DNA of 45,168 nucleotides from Mycoplasmatota bacterium (lineage in GTDB: Bacteria > Bacillota_I > Bacilli_A > Izemoplasmatales > Hujiaoplasmataceae): contig JAEIOE010000013.1 of the NCBI GenBank assembly GCA_016342455.1, positions 1-45,168 on the forward strand, read 5' to 3'. Shown here piece after piece: positions 33,390 to 41,793 of the stretch. Both the position numbers and the translations under genes were made by a program. The notes below the pieces were generated by a model. It was not told where the DNA came from, ran no database searches, and saw nothing but the letters and a program-made list of their open reading frames with translations. Within the stretch, counting starts at the first letter, position 1; every line of letters starts with the position of its first letter.

Positions 33390-33965
33390 CTATTCTAAAT
33401 TCTCTTTTATCATATCGATGAAATATTTATGTATTGTTAAATCCTTAGTAAGTTCAGGATGAAAAGCAGTTACTAATTGATTTTTTTCTTTAGCGGCTAC
33501 AATTAACCCTTCTACAGTGGCTAAGACGGTAACGTCTTCACCAACACTCTCAATATAAGGAGCTCTAATAAACACGAAGGGAACATCCATTAAAGAGTCA
33601 AAACTACCAGTAGTTCTAAAACTTCCAAGTTGTCTACCAAAGGCATTTTTCTTCGCTACAATATTCATCGTTTGAATATATGAGGTAGAGTGATTGTTTA
33701 CTTTCTTCGCAAGAAGAAGTAAACCAGCACAGGTACCGAATACAGCTAAACCATGTTCGATTTTTTCTTTGATCAAATCAAACATATGTAAATCATTTAG
33801 TAGTTTATACATGGTAGTTGATTCACCACCAGGTAAAATCAAGCCATCCATCTCTTGTTCTAAGTCTTTCTTTTGTCTAATTTCAAAAGCATCTACATTT
33901 AGTTCTTTTAGCATATTGATATGTTCTTCAAAAGCCCCTTGTAATGCTAAAACACCAATCCTCAT
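33390..33965 (-). CDS. pdxT: Pyridoxal 5'-phosphate synthase glutaminase subunit
   Basis: The 191-residue protein has the PdxT class I amidotransferase features: MRIGVLALQGAFEEH, LILPGGESTTM, the nucleophile AVFGTCAGLLLLA (Cys79) and the histidine-glutamate pair in AFHPEL. It releases ammonia from glutamine and channels it to PdxS in the 24-subunit PLP synthase. It starts 2 bases after the pdxS stop and is co-transcribed with it. A terminator follows at 33382-33350. Confidence 0.96.
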   Translation of the reverse strand: MRIGVLALQGAFEEHINMLKELNVDAFEIRQKKDLEQEMDGLILPGGESTTMYKLLNDLHMFDLIKEKIEHGLAVFGTCAGLLLLAKKVNNHSTSYIQTMNIVAKKNAFGRQLGSFRTTGSFDSLMDVPFVFIRAPYIESVGEDVTVLATVEGLIVAAKEKNQLVTAFHPELTKDLTIHKYFIDMIKENLE

Positions 33966-33967
33966 TT

Positions 33968-34843
33968 TTAGATTCCGCGTTCTCTCATTAGAATCTTAAT
34001 TTCTTCTTCGTTAATACCAACCATAGCTTCTCCTAAGTTTTCACTTACTTCAGCTAATACCTTAGCATCTCTAAAATTCGTTACAGCTTTTACAATAGCT
34101 TGTGCTCTATGTGCTGGGTTACCAGATTTAAAGATACCAGATCCAACAAATACACCTTCCGCACCTAATTGCATCATTAATGCAGCATCTGCAGGAGTAG
34201 CTACTCCACCAGCAGCGAAGTTAACAACTGGAAGTTTTCCATGTTCGTGTACATATTGTAATAAATCTATTGGAACTTCTAATTCTTTTGCCTTATTATA
34301 CAATTCGTCTTCTCTTAAAGCCTTTACAGCTCTCATTTCACCTTGGATCAAACGCATATGTACAACGGCTTGAATAACATCACCTGTACCTGGTTCTCCC
34401 TTGGTTCTAATCATAGAAGCACCTTCAGAGATTCTTCTTAAAGCTTCCCCTAAGTTTTTAGCTCCACATACAAAAGGAACTTTGAATTCGTTTTTATTGA
34501 TATGATAGATATTATCTGCTGGAGATAATACTTCAGATTCGTCAATATAATCAATTTCTAACGCTTCTAGTATTTGTGCTTCCACAAAATGACCAATTCT
34601 TACCTTAGCCATAACAGGAATAGTTACTGCAGCTTGAATTTCTTTAATAAGTTTTGGGTCACTCATTCTTGAAACTCCACCAGCAGCTCTAATATCAGCT
34701 GGAATTCTTTCTAATGCCATTACAGCACATGCTCCAGCAGCCTCAGCTATTTTAGCTTGTTCCGCATTTGTAACGTCCATAATAACGCCACCTTTAAGCA
34801 TTTGTGCTAATTCTTTGTTTAATTCATAACGTTCGTTTTTCAT
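33968..34843 (-). CDS. pdxS: Pyridoxal 5'-phosphate synthase lyase subunit
   Basis: The 291-residue TIM-barrel protein has [37 protein letters not shown] and [15 protein letters not shown] with the active-site lysine, all diagnostic of PdxS. It builds PLP from ribose 5-phosphate, glyceraldehyde 3-phosphate and ammonia. Of three possible starts the ATG at 34843 is chosen because AAGGAGG ends 5 bases upstream; the ATG at 34846 is too close and the TTG at 34867 adds an unrelated tail. It is divergent from pdxR. Confidence 0.97.
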   Translation of the reverse strand: MKNERYELNKELAQMLKGGVIMDVTNAEQAKIAEAAGACAVMALERIPADIRAAGGVSRMSDPKLIKEIQAAVTIPVMAKVRIGHFVEAQILEALEIDYIDESEVLSPADNIYHINKNEFKVPFVCGAKNLGEALRRISEGASMIRTKGEPGTGDVIQAVVHMRLIQGEMRAVKALREDELYNKAKELEVPIDLLQYVHEHGKLPVVNFAAGGVATPADAALMMQLGAEGVFVGSGIFKSGNPAHRAQAIVKAVTNFRDAKVLAEVSENLGEAMVGINEEEIKILMRERGI

Positions 34844-34860
34844 CATTTCCTCCTTGTGCC

Positions 34861-34922
34861 TTGACAATTCATTTATCTTACTATATTATACAATAAACTG
34901 ATATGTTTTAAATGTTCAGTTT
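34861..34922. promoter_or_regulatory. Overlapping divergent promoters and inverted repeat between pdxS and pdxR
   Basis: On the plus strand TTGACA at 34861-34866 and TATTAT at 34884-34889 (17-base spacer) drive pdxR. On the minus strand TATAAT at 34890-34885 serves pdxS, with only a weak -35 near 34913-34908. The two -10 boxes overlap. AAACTGA at 34895-34901 and TCAGTTT at 34916-34922 form an inverted repeat over the weak pdxS -35 and just after the pdxR start, well placed for PdxR to activate pdxST and limit itself. A TTTGT-a-ACAAA dyad follows at 34920-34930. Confidence 0.7.
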
Positions 34923-34956
34923 GTAACAAATTAACAAGGTCAGATGAGGTGATGTT

Positions 34957-36360
34957 ATGTTAACGATGTTTTTTGATAGAGAGAGTTCAATACCATTATA
35001 TGAACAGTTATATACTTATATAAAAACAGCCATAGAAAAGGACGAATTAGTGGCCAATGAAAAGCTTCCTTCAAAAAGGAAACTTGCCTTACATTTAAAG
35101 GTTAGTGTTATTACAATTGAAACTGCATATAATCAATTGATGGCAGAAGGATATATATTGTCGAAACCAAAATCAGGCTTTTTTGTGTTACCATTTATAC
35201 GACTTACCAATATCCCTTTAAAACATAAACTTTCTTTAGTTACAAAAAATATACAACTTAAAAAGTATCTCTTTGATTTTAAAACAAATCAAGTAGATGA
35301 GCTATCTTTCCCTTATGAAAAGTGGGCGAAGATTGAAAAAGAAGTTGCTTTATATACTTATCCTGCGAATATAAATAAAACCGATTATCAAGGCGTTGCT
35401 TTTCTTAGACAGAGAATTTCAGAAATACTTTTCGAATACCGTGGTATAGAAGCAAACCCAGATTCAATTGTTATTGGTTCAGGCTCGGAACAACTAATTT
35501 CTTTATTGGTGTTATTACTTGGTAGAGAAAATATTTTTGGAGTAGAAGAACCAGGATATATGAAGAATTATCGTTTATATCATGATTATGGAGCGAAAGC
35601 TAAAACAGTTCCGTTAGATGACTATGGTTTAGACTTACAACTTGTAAGTGATTGTAACATTATTCATGTTACACCAAGTCATCAGTTTCCTTTAGGAATC
35701 GTTACACCGATTGCTAGAAGGATGGAATTATTAAACTGGGCATATAAAAAAGAGTCACGTTATATTATAGAAGATGATTACGATTCAGAGTTTCGATTTT
35801 CAGGCAATCCTATCCCCGCTTTAAAGAGCTTAGATATCCATGATCGAGTGATCTATATGAACTCTTTTTCGAAGAGTATTGCACCTTCTTTAAGAGTTAG
35901 CTTTATGGTCTTACCAGACCGCTTAATAAATCTATATCACAAGCACTATTCTTATTTCACTTGTTCAGTTCCCGTTATGACGCAATTAGTCTTAGGAGCC
36001 TTTATCAAACAGAAGGAATATGAAAGACATTTAAACAGAATGAAAAATATATATAAAACGAAAAGAGATAGTTTAGTTAACTGCTTGAAAAATACTAGTT
36101 TTAGCGATAGAATAGAAATAGTCGGGGAAGAAGCTGGTTTGCATTTCTTAGTTAAAATAACTACAAAAACAAAAGTAAGTGAATTAGTTTCTTTAGCAAA
36201 ATCCCAATCAGTTCGTGTATATTCAGTAGATGAATACCGTGCAAATAAAACTGAGAAAAGTGATAAAAAGACGATAATATTTGGTTATTCACACCTGCAA
36301 CAAAACGATTTTTTAGAAGCAACAAAACGATTAGAAAAAGCTTGGGAAAATAACTTGTAA
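34957..36360 (+). CDS. pdxR: MocR-type regulator of PLP synthesis (GntR HTH plus aminotransferase domain)
   Basis: The 467-residue protein has an N-terminal GntR winged helix (PLYEQLYTYIKTAIEKDEL, LPSKRKLALHLKVSVITIET) and a C-terminal class I aminotransferase-fold domain with the PLP lysine in MNSFSKSIAPSLR. MocR proteins use PLP as effector. Divergent placement next to pdxST, and the inverted repeat between them, identify it as PdxR, which activates PLP synthesis when PLP is scarce. AGGTGAT precedes the ATG at 34957. Confidence 0.92.
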   Translation: MLTMFFDRESSIPLYEQLYTYIKTAIEKDELVANEKLPSKRKLALHLKVSVITIETAYNQLMAEGYILSKPKSGFFVLPFIRLTNIPLKHKLSLVTKNIQLKKYLFDFKTNQVDELSFPYEKWAKIEKEVALYTYPANINKTDYQGVAFLRQRISEILFEYRGIEANPDSIVIGSGSEQLISLLVLLLGRENIFGVEEPGYMKNYRLYHDYGAKAKTVPLDDYGLDLQLVSDCNIIHVTPSHQFPLGIVTPIARRMELLNWAYKKESRYIIEDDYDSEFRFSGNPIPALKSLDIHDRVIYMNSFSKSIAPSLRVSFMVLPDRLINLYHKHYSYFTCSVPVMTQLVLGAFIKQKEYERHLNRMKNIYKTKRDSLVNCLKNTSFSDRIEIVGEEAGLHFLVKITTKTKVSELVSLAKSQSVRVYSVDEYRANKTEKSDKKTIIFGYSHLQQNDFLEATKRLEKAWENNL

Positions 36361-36390
36361 ATTTTTTTTCTAAAAGCTGTAAATTCTGCT

Positions 36391-36418
36391 TTGTTATGTA
36401 AGCGCTATATGTTACAAT
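36391..36418 (+). promoter_or_regulatory. Promoter of the dehydrogenase operon with a cre-like spacer
   Basis: TTGTTA at 36391-36396 and TACAAT at 36413-36418 are 16 bases apart. ATGTAAGCGCTATAT at 36396-36410 fits the CcpA cre consensus WTGNAARCGNWWWCA at 13 of 15 positions and fills the spacer. Catabolite repression of an amino-acid oxidation operon would make sense, but CcpA is not visible in the window. Confidence 0.5.
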
Positions 36419-36441
36419 AAATATTGGAAAGTGGTGAAAGC

Positions 36442-36750
36442 ATGAGAATAGAAAAACATCCGATTTTGTCTTTTGAAAAAAAGCCAGAAATTCATTTCAC
36501 ATTTAATGGTAAACAGTTAATCGGATATCTCGGTGACACAATAGCCTCTGCTTTACATGATAATGGAATCATGCATTATTCTAATAGCATATTAGAAGAA
36601 CGTCCAAGAGGATTTTACTGTGCTATCGGCAACTGTGGTTCTTGTTCTATGACAGTTAATGGAGTTTCAAATGTTAAAACTTGTATGACTGAGTTGGTTG
36701 AGGGGATGGAAGTCGTTTCAGATACAGATGAGGTGACTATTCATGGATAA
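36442..36750 (+). CDS. [2Fe-2S] subunit of an electron-transferring amino-acid dehydrogenase
   Basis: The 102-residue protein has a plant-type [2Fe-2S] pattern, Cys60-x4-Cys65-x2-Cys68-x12-Cys81 (FYCAIGNCGSC...TCM), and matches the N-terminal segment of sarcosine-oxidase alpha, HcnA and proline dehydrogenase alpha subunits. Here that segment is a free-standing gene. It overlaps the flavoprotein gene by 8 bases, so the two should be made in equal amounts. The ATG at 36442 is preferred to a TTG at 36424. Confidence 0.88.
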   Translation: MRIEKHPILSFEKKPEIHFTFNGKQLIGYLGDTIASALHDNGIMHYSNSILEERPRGFYCAIGNCGSCSMTVNGVSNVKTCMTELVEGMEVVSDTDEVTIHG

Positions 36751-37834
36751 ATTTGACTTAGTAATTATCGGTGGAGGACCTGCAGGCTTATCAGCTGCTA
36801 GAATCGCTTTAGAAGCCGGCCTTTCGGTAACACTTATTGATCGTTCGATTTCTTTAGGTGGTCAGCTTATAAAACAAACTCACAAATTTTTTGGTTCAAA
36901 AGCACAATATGCAAAAACAAGAGGGATTGATATTGCGAATATCCTTATTAACGATTTAGATGAATATAAAGATAGATTACATATATTAAAAGAAGCGACG
37001 GTTGTTGCGCTATATAAGGATTATGTAATAACCGTGTATCAATTTAACAAATATTTTAAAATACAAGCAAAATCGATTATTGTAGCAACAGGCGCTTCTG
37101 AAAAAGTGCTTGCTTTCGAAAATAATGATTTACCAGGTATTTATGGCGCTGGCGCTGTACAAACCTTGATGAATCTTTATGGAGTGTTACCAGGTAAAGA
37201 AGTAGTAATGGTTGGCTCTGGTAATATTGGCTTAATTGTAAGTTATCAAATGATTCAAGCAGGAGTGAAGGTGAAAGCTTTATTAGAAGCAAGTGACCAT
37301 ATTGGTGGATATTTAGTACATGCTTCTAAGTTAGTAAGACTAGGAGTTCCAATCCTCACAAGAACTACTGTAAAGAAAGCATATGGTAAAAACAAATTAG
37401 AAAAAATACAAACTGTTGAGCTAGATGAACAATGGAATTATATTGAAGGTACAGAAACGGAAATTTCTTGTGATGCACTTTGTATTTCAGTAGGATTAAC
37501 TCCATTACATCAACTATTGTCAATGGCAGAGATAGATATGATTTATGTAAATGAATTAGGTGGTTTAATACCTAAGTTGAAAAAGAATTATGAGACTTCT
37601 ATGCCTCGTGTTTTCGCATGTGGAGATGTAACTGGTATTGAAGAAGCATCCTCAGCGATGGTTGAGGGTAAATTAGCTGGATTGCTTGCAAGTAAGTCAC
37701 TTGGTTTTATTCACCCTGAATTTGAATTATTAGAAAAAAATTTAGTAGAACAACTAAACAACTTAAGACAAGGACCGTGTGGAGTAAAAATCCGACTTGG
37801 TTTGGAAAAAGCAGAGGTGAACAGTCATGATTAA
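36743..37834 (+). CDS. FAD/NAD(P)-binding subunit (alpha-type) of the dehydrogenase complex
   Basis: The 363-residue protein has two dinucleotide-binding motifs, VIIGGGPAGLSAARIALEAG near residue 6 and VVMVGSGNIGLIVSYQMIQAG near residue 153, and a VFACGDVTG motif near the end, as in the disulfide reductase-like subunit of HcnB, sarcosine oxidase and dye-linked L-proline dehydrogenase complexes. It probably passes electrons from the substrate-oxidising subunit to NAD(P) or another carrier. It overlaps both neighbouring genes by 8 bases. Confidence 0.88.
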   Translation: MDKFDLVIIGGGPAGLSAARIALEAGLSVTLIDRSISLGGQLIKQTHKFFGSKAQYAKTRGIDIANILINDLDEYKDRLHILKEATVVALYKDYVITVYQFNKYFKIQAKSIIVATGASEKVLAFENNDLPGIYGAGAVQTLMNLYGVLPGKEVVMVGSGNIGLIVSYQMIQAGVKVKALLEASDHIGGYLVHASKLVRLGVPILTRTTVKKAYGKNKLEKIQTVELDEQWNYIEGTETEISCDALCISVGLTPLHQLLSMAEIDMIYVNELGGLIPKLKKNYETSMPRVFACGDVTGIEEASSAMVEGKLAGLLASKSLGFIHPEFELLEKNLVEQLNNLRQGPCGVKIRLGLEKAEVNSHD

Positions 37835-38306
37835 AGTGAATGGATATCCAACGAAAGAACAAGTGAAAACTAAATTCCCTAAAATTGAAAAACTTGTGAA
37901 ACCGATAGCAATTATAGAGTGTTACCAGGAAATACCCTGTAACCCATGTTCTACAAGCTGTCCTGTGAATGCAATAACAATTGGTGAAGACATAAACAAA
38001 ATACCAAAAATTGACTATGATTTATGTATTGGTTGTGGCAGTTGTGTTTATAGTTGTCCAGGTCTTTGTATTATGCTTGTTAGTATCAAAGAAGATTTGG
38101 CTATTTTTCAAATACCATATGAATTATTACCAGTTCCTTTGACTGGAGAAATTTGGTCAGGAATAGATCGTTCAGGACATCAGATTTGTGAAGCAAATAT
38201 TTTAAAGACACTGAAAAATAAGCAAAGTGACCGAACAGTAATTGTAACGGTTTCCGTTCCAAAAGAGTTCTTATATGACTTCAGTACAGTAGGGTGTAAA
38301 TTATGA
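37827..38306 (+). CDS. 4Fe-4S ferredoxin-type subunit (gamma-type)
   Basis: The 159-residue protein has cysteine groups PCNPCSTSCP near residues 38-46 and LCIGCGSCVYSCPG near 67-78, enough for two [4Fe-4S] clusters. It corresponds in size and order to the gamma subunit of the four-subunit archaeal dye-linked proline dehydrogenase. It overlaps the flavoprotein gene by 8 bases and the next gene by 4, as expected for a subunit of one complex. Confidence 0.85.
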   Translation: MIKVNGYPTKEQVKTKFPKIEKLVKPIAIIECYQEIPCNPCSTSCPVNAITIGEDINKIPKIDYDLCIGCGSCVYSCPGLCIMLVSIKEDLAIFQIPYELLPVPLTGEIWSGIDRSGHQICEANILKTLKNKQSDRTVIVTVSVPKEFLYDFSTVGCKL

Positions 38307-38578
38307 GTAAAAAAGATATAATAATATGTCGTTGTGAAGACATTACATTAGCAGATATTCATAAATGTCTTGAACAAGGTTATACTACTTTTGAAGAATT
38401 AAAGAGAATTCTTCGAGTAGGTATGGGACCTTGTCAAGGACAAACTTGTTCATCCCTTATTCAAAAAGAAATAGCAATTTTCCTTAAAAAGAAAGCAGAA
38501 GATGTTTTACTACAAAAGACAAGACCTTTGGTTACGGGGGTTAAACTTCAAGACATCGCGGACTCAGCCGATGAATAA
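38303..38578 (+). CDS. BFD-like [2Fe-2S] subunit (delta-type)
   Basis: The 91-residue protein has Cys9-x-Cys11 (IICRCED) and Cys44-x4-Cys49 (GPCQGQTC), the BFD/NirB-type [2Fe-2S] pattern. This matches the small delta subunit of the four-subunit proline dehydrogenase or the C-terminal part of related alpha subunits. It overlaps the upstream gene by 4 bases and the downstream one by 8. Confidence 0.87.
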   Translation: MSKKDIIICRCEDITLADIHKCLEQGYTTFEELKRILRVGMGPCQGQTCSSLIQKEIAIFLKKKAEDVLLQKTRPLVTGVKLQDIADSADE

Positions 38579-39719
38579 AGCAAGCATTGTGGTAATCGGA
38601 GCTGGGATAAGCGGGTTATCAGCCGCTTATAATCTAGCGAAACGAGGATTAAAGGATATTGTTGTAATTGATAAGGCATATATAACAAGTGGCTCTACAG
38701 GAAGATGTGGCGCTGGTGTGAGACAGCAGTGGGGGACAGCACTTAATTGTATCCTAGCTAAAAAATCCATTGACTTCTTCATGCACGCTAAAGAAGATTT
38801 GGGCTATGAGAAAGACATTGAGTTTAAGCAAGAAGGTTATTTAATTCTCTCTACTTCAGAAGCGGAAGACAAAGTATTTGATAAGAATGTGCAACTACAA
38901 AACTCTATAGGAATTCCAAGTCAAAGATTAACTGTGGAAGAGGCTTTGAAAATAGTTCCTCATTTAAATCCTAATGCTTTTACATCTGCTAGTTTTTGTA
39001 AAACGGATGGACATATCAATCCATTTTTAATGAGCGAGGCATACTACCTAGCGGCTAAGAAATTAGGAGTAACATTTTATTTCTTTGAGGAAGTAACAGA
39101 AATTATAGTGAAAGATAAATCAATTGAAAAAGTAATTACTGACAAACGTGTGATATATACAGATAAAGTAGTAAATGCGGCTGGTGGATTTGCTCGTGAA
39201 GTTGGAGAAATGGCAGGAGTGGAAATCCCTGTATTCTCAGAAAACCATGAAATTCTAGTAACAGAACCTACTAAACAAATGCAAGGTCCAATGGTAATGA
39301 GTTTTTCTAAGAATATTTATTGCCAACAAGTTCCACATGGAAGTTTTTTGATGGGTAGATCTAATCCAAAAGCATTGCATGATCATGATATTTCATCATC
39401 TTGGCAATTCTTAGATGAGATGGCGAAAACAGTTTGTAATATCTTACCTAAAGTTGGTCAATTAAGAGTAATTAGAACTTGGGGTGGATCTTATAACATA
39501 AGTCCAGACCATCAACCATTTATTTCTGATACTGAACAATTAAATGGATACTTTATGGCTTGTGGTTATTCTGGACATGGTTTCATGTTCGCACCAATCA
39601 CGGGAGAGTTAATTACAGAAATGGTTTTTGGTGATAAATTAGAAGACTACGCAAAAGATTTAAACATAAAAAGATTAGATGATAAGAATTTCACTGATTT
39701 TGAACAATCAGTAGTATAA
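38571..39719 (+). CDS. FAD-dependent amino-acid dehydrogenase subunit (DadA/proline dehydrogenase beta-like)
   Basis: The 382-residue protein has the N-terminal FAD motif [21 protein letters not shown] and the D-amino-acid oxidase fold pattern, with [24 protein letters not shown] and [12 protein letters not shown]. It is the likely substrate-oxidising subunit. In archaeal dye-linked L-proline dehydrogenase the beta subunit has this size and fold. With the P5C-type dehydrogenase downstream, L-proline is the best substrate guess; hydroxyproline or sarcosine are alternatives. The ATG at 38571 overlaps the previous stop; the longer frame from 38502 is rejected. Confidence 0.87.
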   Translation: MNKASIVVIGAGISGLSAAYNLAKRGLKDIVVIDKAYITSGSTGRCGAGVRQQWGTALNCILAKKSIDFFMHAKEDLGYEKDIEFKQEGYLILSTSEAEDKVFDKNVQLQNSIGIPSQRLTVEEALKIVPHLNPNAFTSASFCKTDGHINPFLMSEAYYLAAKKLGVTFYFFEEVTEIIVKDKSIEKVITDKRVIYTDKVVNAAGGFAREVGEMAGVEIPVFSENHEILVTEPTKQMQGPMVMSFSKNIYCQQVPHGSFLMGRSNPKALHDHDISSSWQFLDEMAKTVCNILPKVGQLRVIRTWGGSYNISPDHQPFISDTEQLNGYFMACGYSGHGFMFAPITGELITEMVFGDKLEDYAKDLNIKRLDDKNFTDFEQSVV

Positions 39720-39735
39720 GAAAGGAAGGAAAAAA

Positions 39736-41292
39736 ATGGCAATTTATGAATACAGAACTGAAGAACTAACAAACTTTACCGAACTTAAAAATCAAACAGA
39801 ATATGAAGAAGGCTTACAAAAAGTAAGAAAGTATCTAGGGAGAGAGTATCCTTTAATTATTAATGGAGAGAGAATCTTTACAGACAAGCAAATTAAATCA
39901 TTAAATCCTAGCAATCATTCAGAAGTAATTGGAACCATATCACAAGCGGGTATGGAAGAAGCGAAACTAGCAATGTCTTCTGCTTTAGAAACTTTTGAAT
40001 ATTGGAAAAAAGTAAATCCAAAGGTAAGAGCTGACGTATTATTCAAAGCGGCGAACATTATGAAACGCAGAAGACATGAACTATCCGCTTTAATGACTTT
40101 AGAAGCTGGTAAACCATGGAATGAAGCTGATGCTGACACAGCGGAAGCAATTGACTTCTTAGAATACTATGGAAGACAAATGCTTAAAATGACTCACATC
40201 GATGATTGTATTTTAAGCAGAAGAGATATGGAAAGAAACGAATATAACTATATTCCTTTAGGGGTTGGAGCTATTATCACACCTTGGAATTTTCCATTAG
40301 CTATTTTAACGGGAATGTCAGCTGCGGCTGTAGTAGCTGGTAATACAGTATTATTAAAACCGGCATCTACAACACAAGTAATAGCTTATAAATATGTTGA
40401 AATAATGGAAGAAGCTGGATTGCCTGCTGGTGTCATTAATTTTATGCCGGGGCGTGGTTCAGTTGTTGGAGACTTTATCGTAAAACATCCAAAAACAAGA
40501 TTTATTTCATTTACTGGCTCAAAAGATGTTGGTGTTCAAATCTATGAAAACGCGGCGAAAGTGAACAAAGGACAAATTTGGTTAAAGAGAGTTATCGCTG
40601 AAATGGGTGGAAAAGACGCTATTTTAGTAGATAGAGATACAAATGCAGATGAAGTTGCACAAGCAATCGTAACATCAGCCTTTGGTTTTTCAGGTCAAAA
40701 GTGCTCTGCTTGTTCTAGAGCTATCATTCATGAAGCAATGTATGATGAAGTTGTAAAACTTATCAAAGAGAAAACAGAAGCCATTCAAGTTGGAAATCCA
40801 GAACATTTTCTAAATAAAATGGGACCTGTTAATGATGTGTTAGCCTTCGATAAAATTACTGAATATATAGAAATAGGAAAAAAAGAAGGAAAACTATTAA
40901 CAGGAGGTAACTCTTCTAAAGAAATAGGATACTTTGTTGATCCTACAGTGATTATTGATTTAAAACCAAATTCAAGATTAATGCAAGAAGAAGTATTTGG
41001 ACCTGTGTTAGCAGTTTGTAAAGTGAAATCATTTGAAGAAGGTATGAAAGTTGTAAATAATACAGAATACGGACTTACTGGCGCAGTATTTTCAAATAGT
41101 AGATTAAACTTAGAAGTTGCTCGTGAAGACTTCCATGTTGGAAACCTTTATTTAAACAGAAAATGTACAGGAGCTATCGTTGGTTACCAACCATTTGGTG
41201 GTTTTAATATGAGTGGTACAGATTCAAAAGCTGGAGGGCCAGACTATTTAGTGTTACACATGCAAGGAAAAACGGTTTCAGAATCGTTATAG
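39736..41292 (+). CDS. rocA: L-glutamate gamma-semialdehyde (P5C) dehydrogenase-like aldehyde dehydrogenase
   Basis: The 518-residue NAD(P)-dependent aldehyde dehydrogenase has [27 protein letters not shown], the general base in [10 protein letters not shown] and the catalytic cysteine in [11 protein letters not shown]. Length and N-terminal region are those of RocA/PruA-type P5C dehydrogenases, which turn P5C (as glutamate semialdehyde) to glutamate. It lies 16 bases after the flavoprotein subunit with GAAAGGAAGG before the ATG, so the operon would oxidise proline completely to glutamate. Confidence 0.88.
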   Translation: MAIYEYRTEELTNFTELKNQTEYEEGLQKVRKYLGREYPLIINGERIFTDKQIKSLNPSNHSEVIGTISQAGMEEAKLAMSSALETFEYWKKVNPKVRADVLFKAANIMKRRRHELSALMTLEAGKPWNEADADTAEAIDFLEYYGRQMLKMTHIDDCILSRRDMERNEYNYIPLGVGAIITPWNFPLAILTGMSAAAVVAGNTVLLKPASTTQVIAYKYVEIMEEAGLPAGVINFMPGRGSVVGDFIVKHPKTRFISFTGSKDVGVQIYENAAKVNKGQIWLKRVIAEMGGKDAILVDRDTNADEVAQAIVTSAFGFSGQKCSACSRAIIHEAMYDEVVKLIKEKTEAIQVGNPEHFLNKMGPVNDVLAFDKITEYIEIGKKEGKLLTGGNSSKEIGYFVDPTVIIDLKPNSRLMQEEVFGPVLAVCKVKSFEEGMKVVNNTEYGLTGAVFSNSRLNLEVAREDFHVGNLYLNRKCTGAIVGYQPFGGFNMSGTDSKAGGPDYLVLHMQGKTVSESL

Positions 41293-41300
41293 TAATTCAC

Positions 41301-41340
41301 GGTAACAGAAAGTGGTATCCCAGTACGACTTTCTGTTATC
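41301..41340 (+). other. Long hairpin without a T-run after rocA
   Basis: GGTAACAGAAAGT at 41301-41313 pairs over 13 bases (one G-U) with ACTTTCTGTTATC at 41328-41340, and an inner GTA/TAC stem lies at 41315-41317 and 41324-41326. There is no U-tail. It could be an mRNA-stabilising stem at the operon end, a factor-dependent terminator or an operator for the Nudix gene. Confidence 0.65.
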
Positions 41341-41375
41341 AACTATAACACTGAATGCAAATAGGAGAATATGAG

Positions 41376-41783
41376 ATGAAATTATACAATTTAGTGATGG
41401 TATTGAATAAAACTTGTGACAAAGTTTTAATGTGTCATAGGACATTTGATCCTTATATTGGATTGTTAAATTTAATCGGTGGTAAGATTGATAAAGACGA
41501 AAATTATTTGGAAAGTGCATATCGAGAATTATTTGAAGAAACTGGGATAAGCACTAATGACATTTCATTAGTTCCCTTCATTGATTACACCTGGCACATG
41601 ATTGATAGCAAGATGTTTGTTTTTATTGGTAAATTAAATAAAGATGTAGCATTAGTAGAAGAAGTAAATCGGCTCGAATGGATTGACTTAGATGAAGACT
41701 TCTTTAATATGAAAAAATATGCAGGAGAAGGCAATATTGGACATATGGTGGAGATTTACAAGCAGTTCCCTGACATAGTTTAG
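41376..41783 (+). CDS. Nudix hydrolase
   Basis: The 135-residue protein carries a complete Nudix box, GGKIDKDENYLESAYRELFEETGI, matching Gx5Ex7REUxEExGU. Such enzymes hydrolyse nucleoside diphosphates linked to another group; the N-terminal LVMVLNKTCDKVLMCHR resembles small MutT-like 8-oxo-dGTP diphosphatases, but the substrate is uncertain. The ATG at 41376, 7 bases after TAGGAG, is preferred to the ATG at 41355, which lies before that site. The next gene starts 10 bases downstream. Confidence 0.88.
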   Translation: MKLYNLVMVLNKTCDKVLMCHRTFDPYIGLLNLIGGKIDKDENYLESAYRELFEETGISTNDISLVPFIDYTWHMIDSKMFVFIGKLNKDVALVEEVNRLEWIDLDEDFFNMKKYAGEGNIGHMVEIYKQFPDIV

Positions 41784-41793
41784 GAGGGCAAAA

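Noticed and set aside
33694-33999. Plus-strand ORF opposite pdxT
   Set aside because: Shadow of the well-supported pdxT gene, with no ribosome-binding site and no recognisable motif.
36373-36393. AAAGC/GCTTT hairpin after pdxR as a terminator
   Set aside because: The T-run lies upstream of it, not downstream, and the stem is only 5 bp.
41287-41520. Minus-strand ORF over the rocA-Nudix gap
   Set aside because: It runs antisense through the Nudix gene, has no ribosome-binding site and shows no motif.
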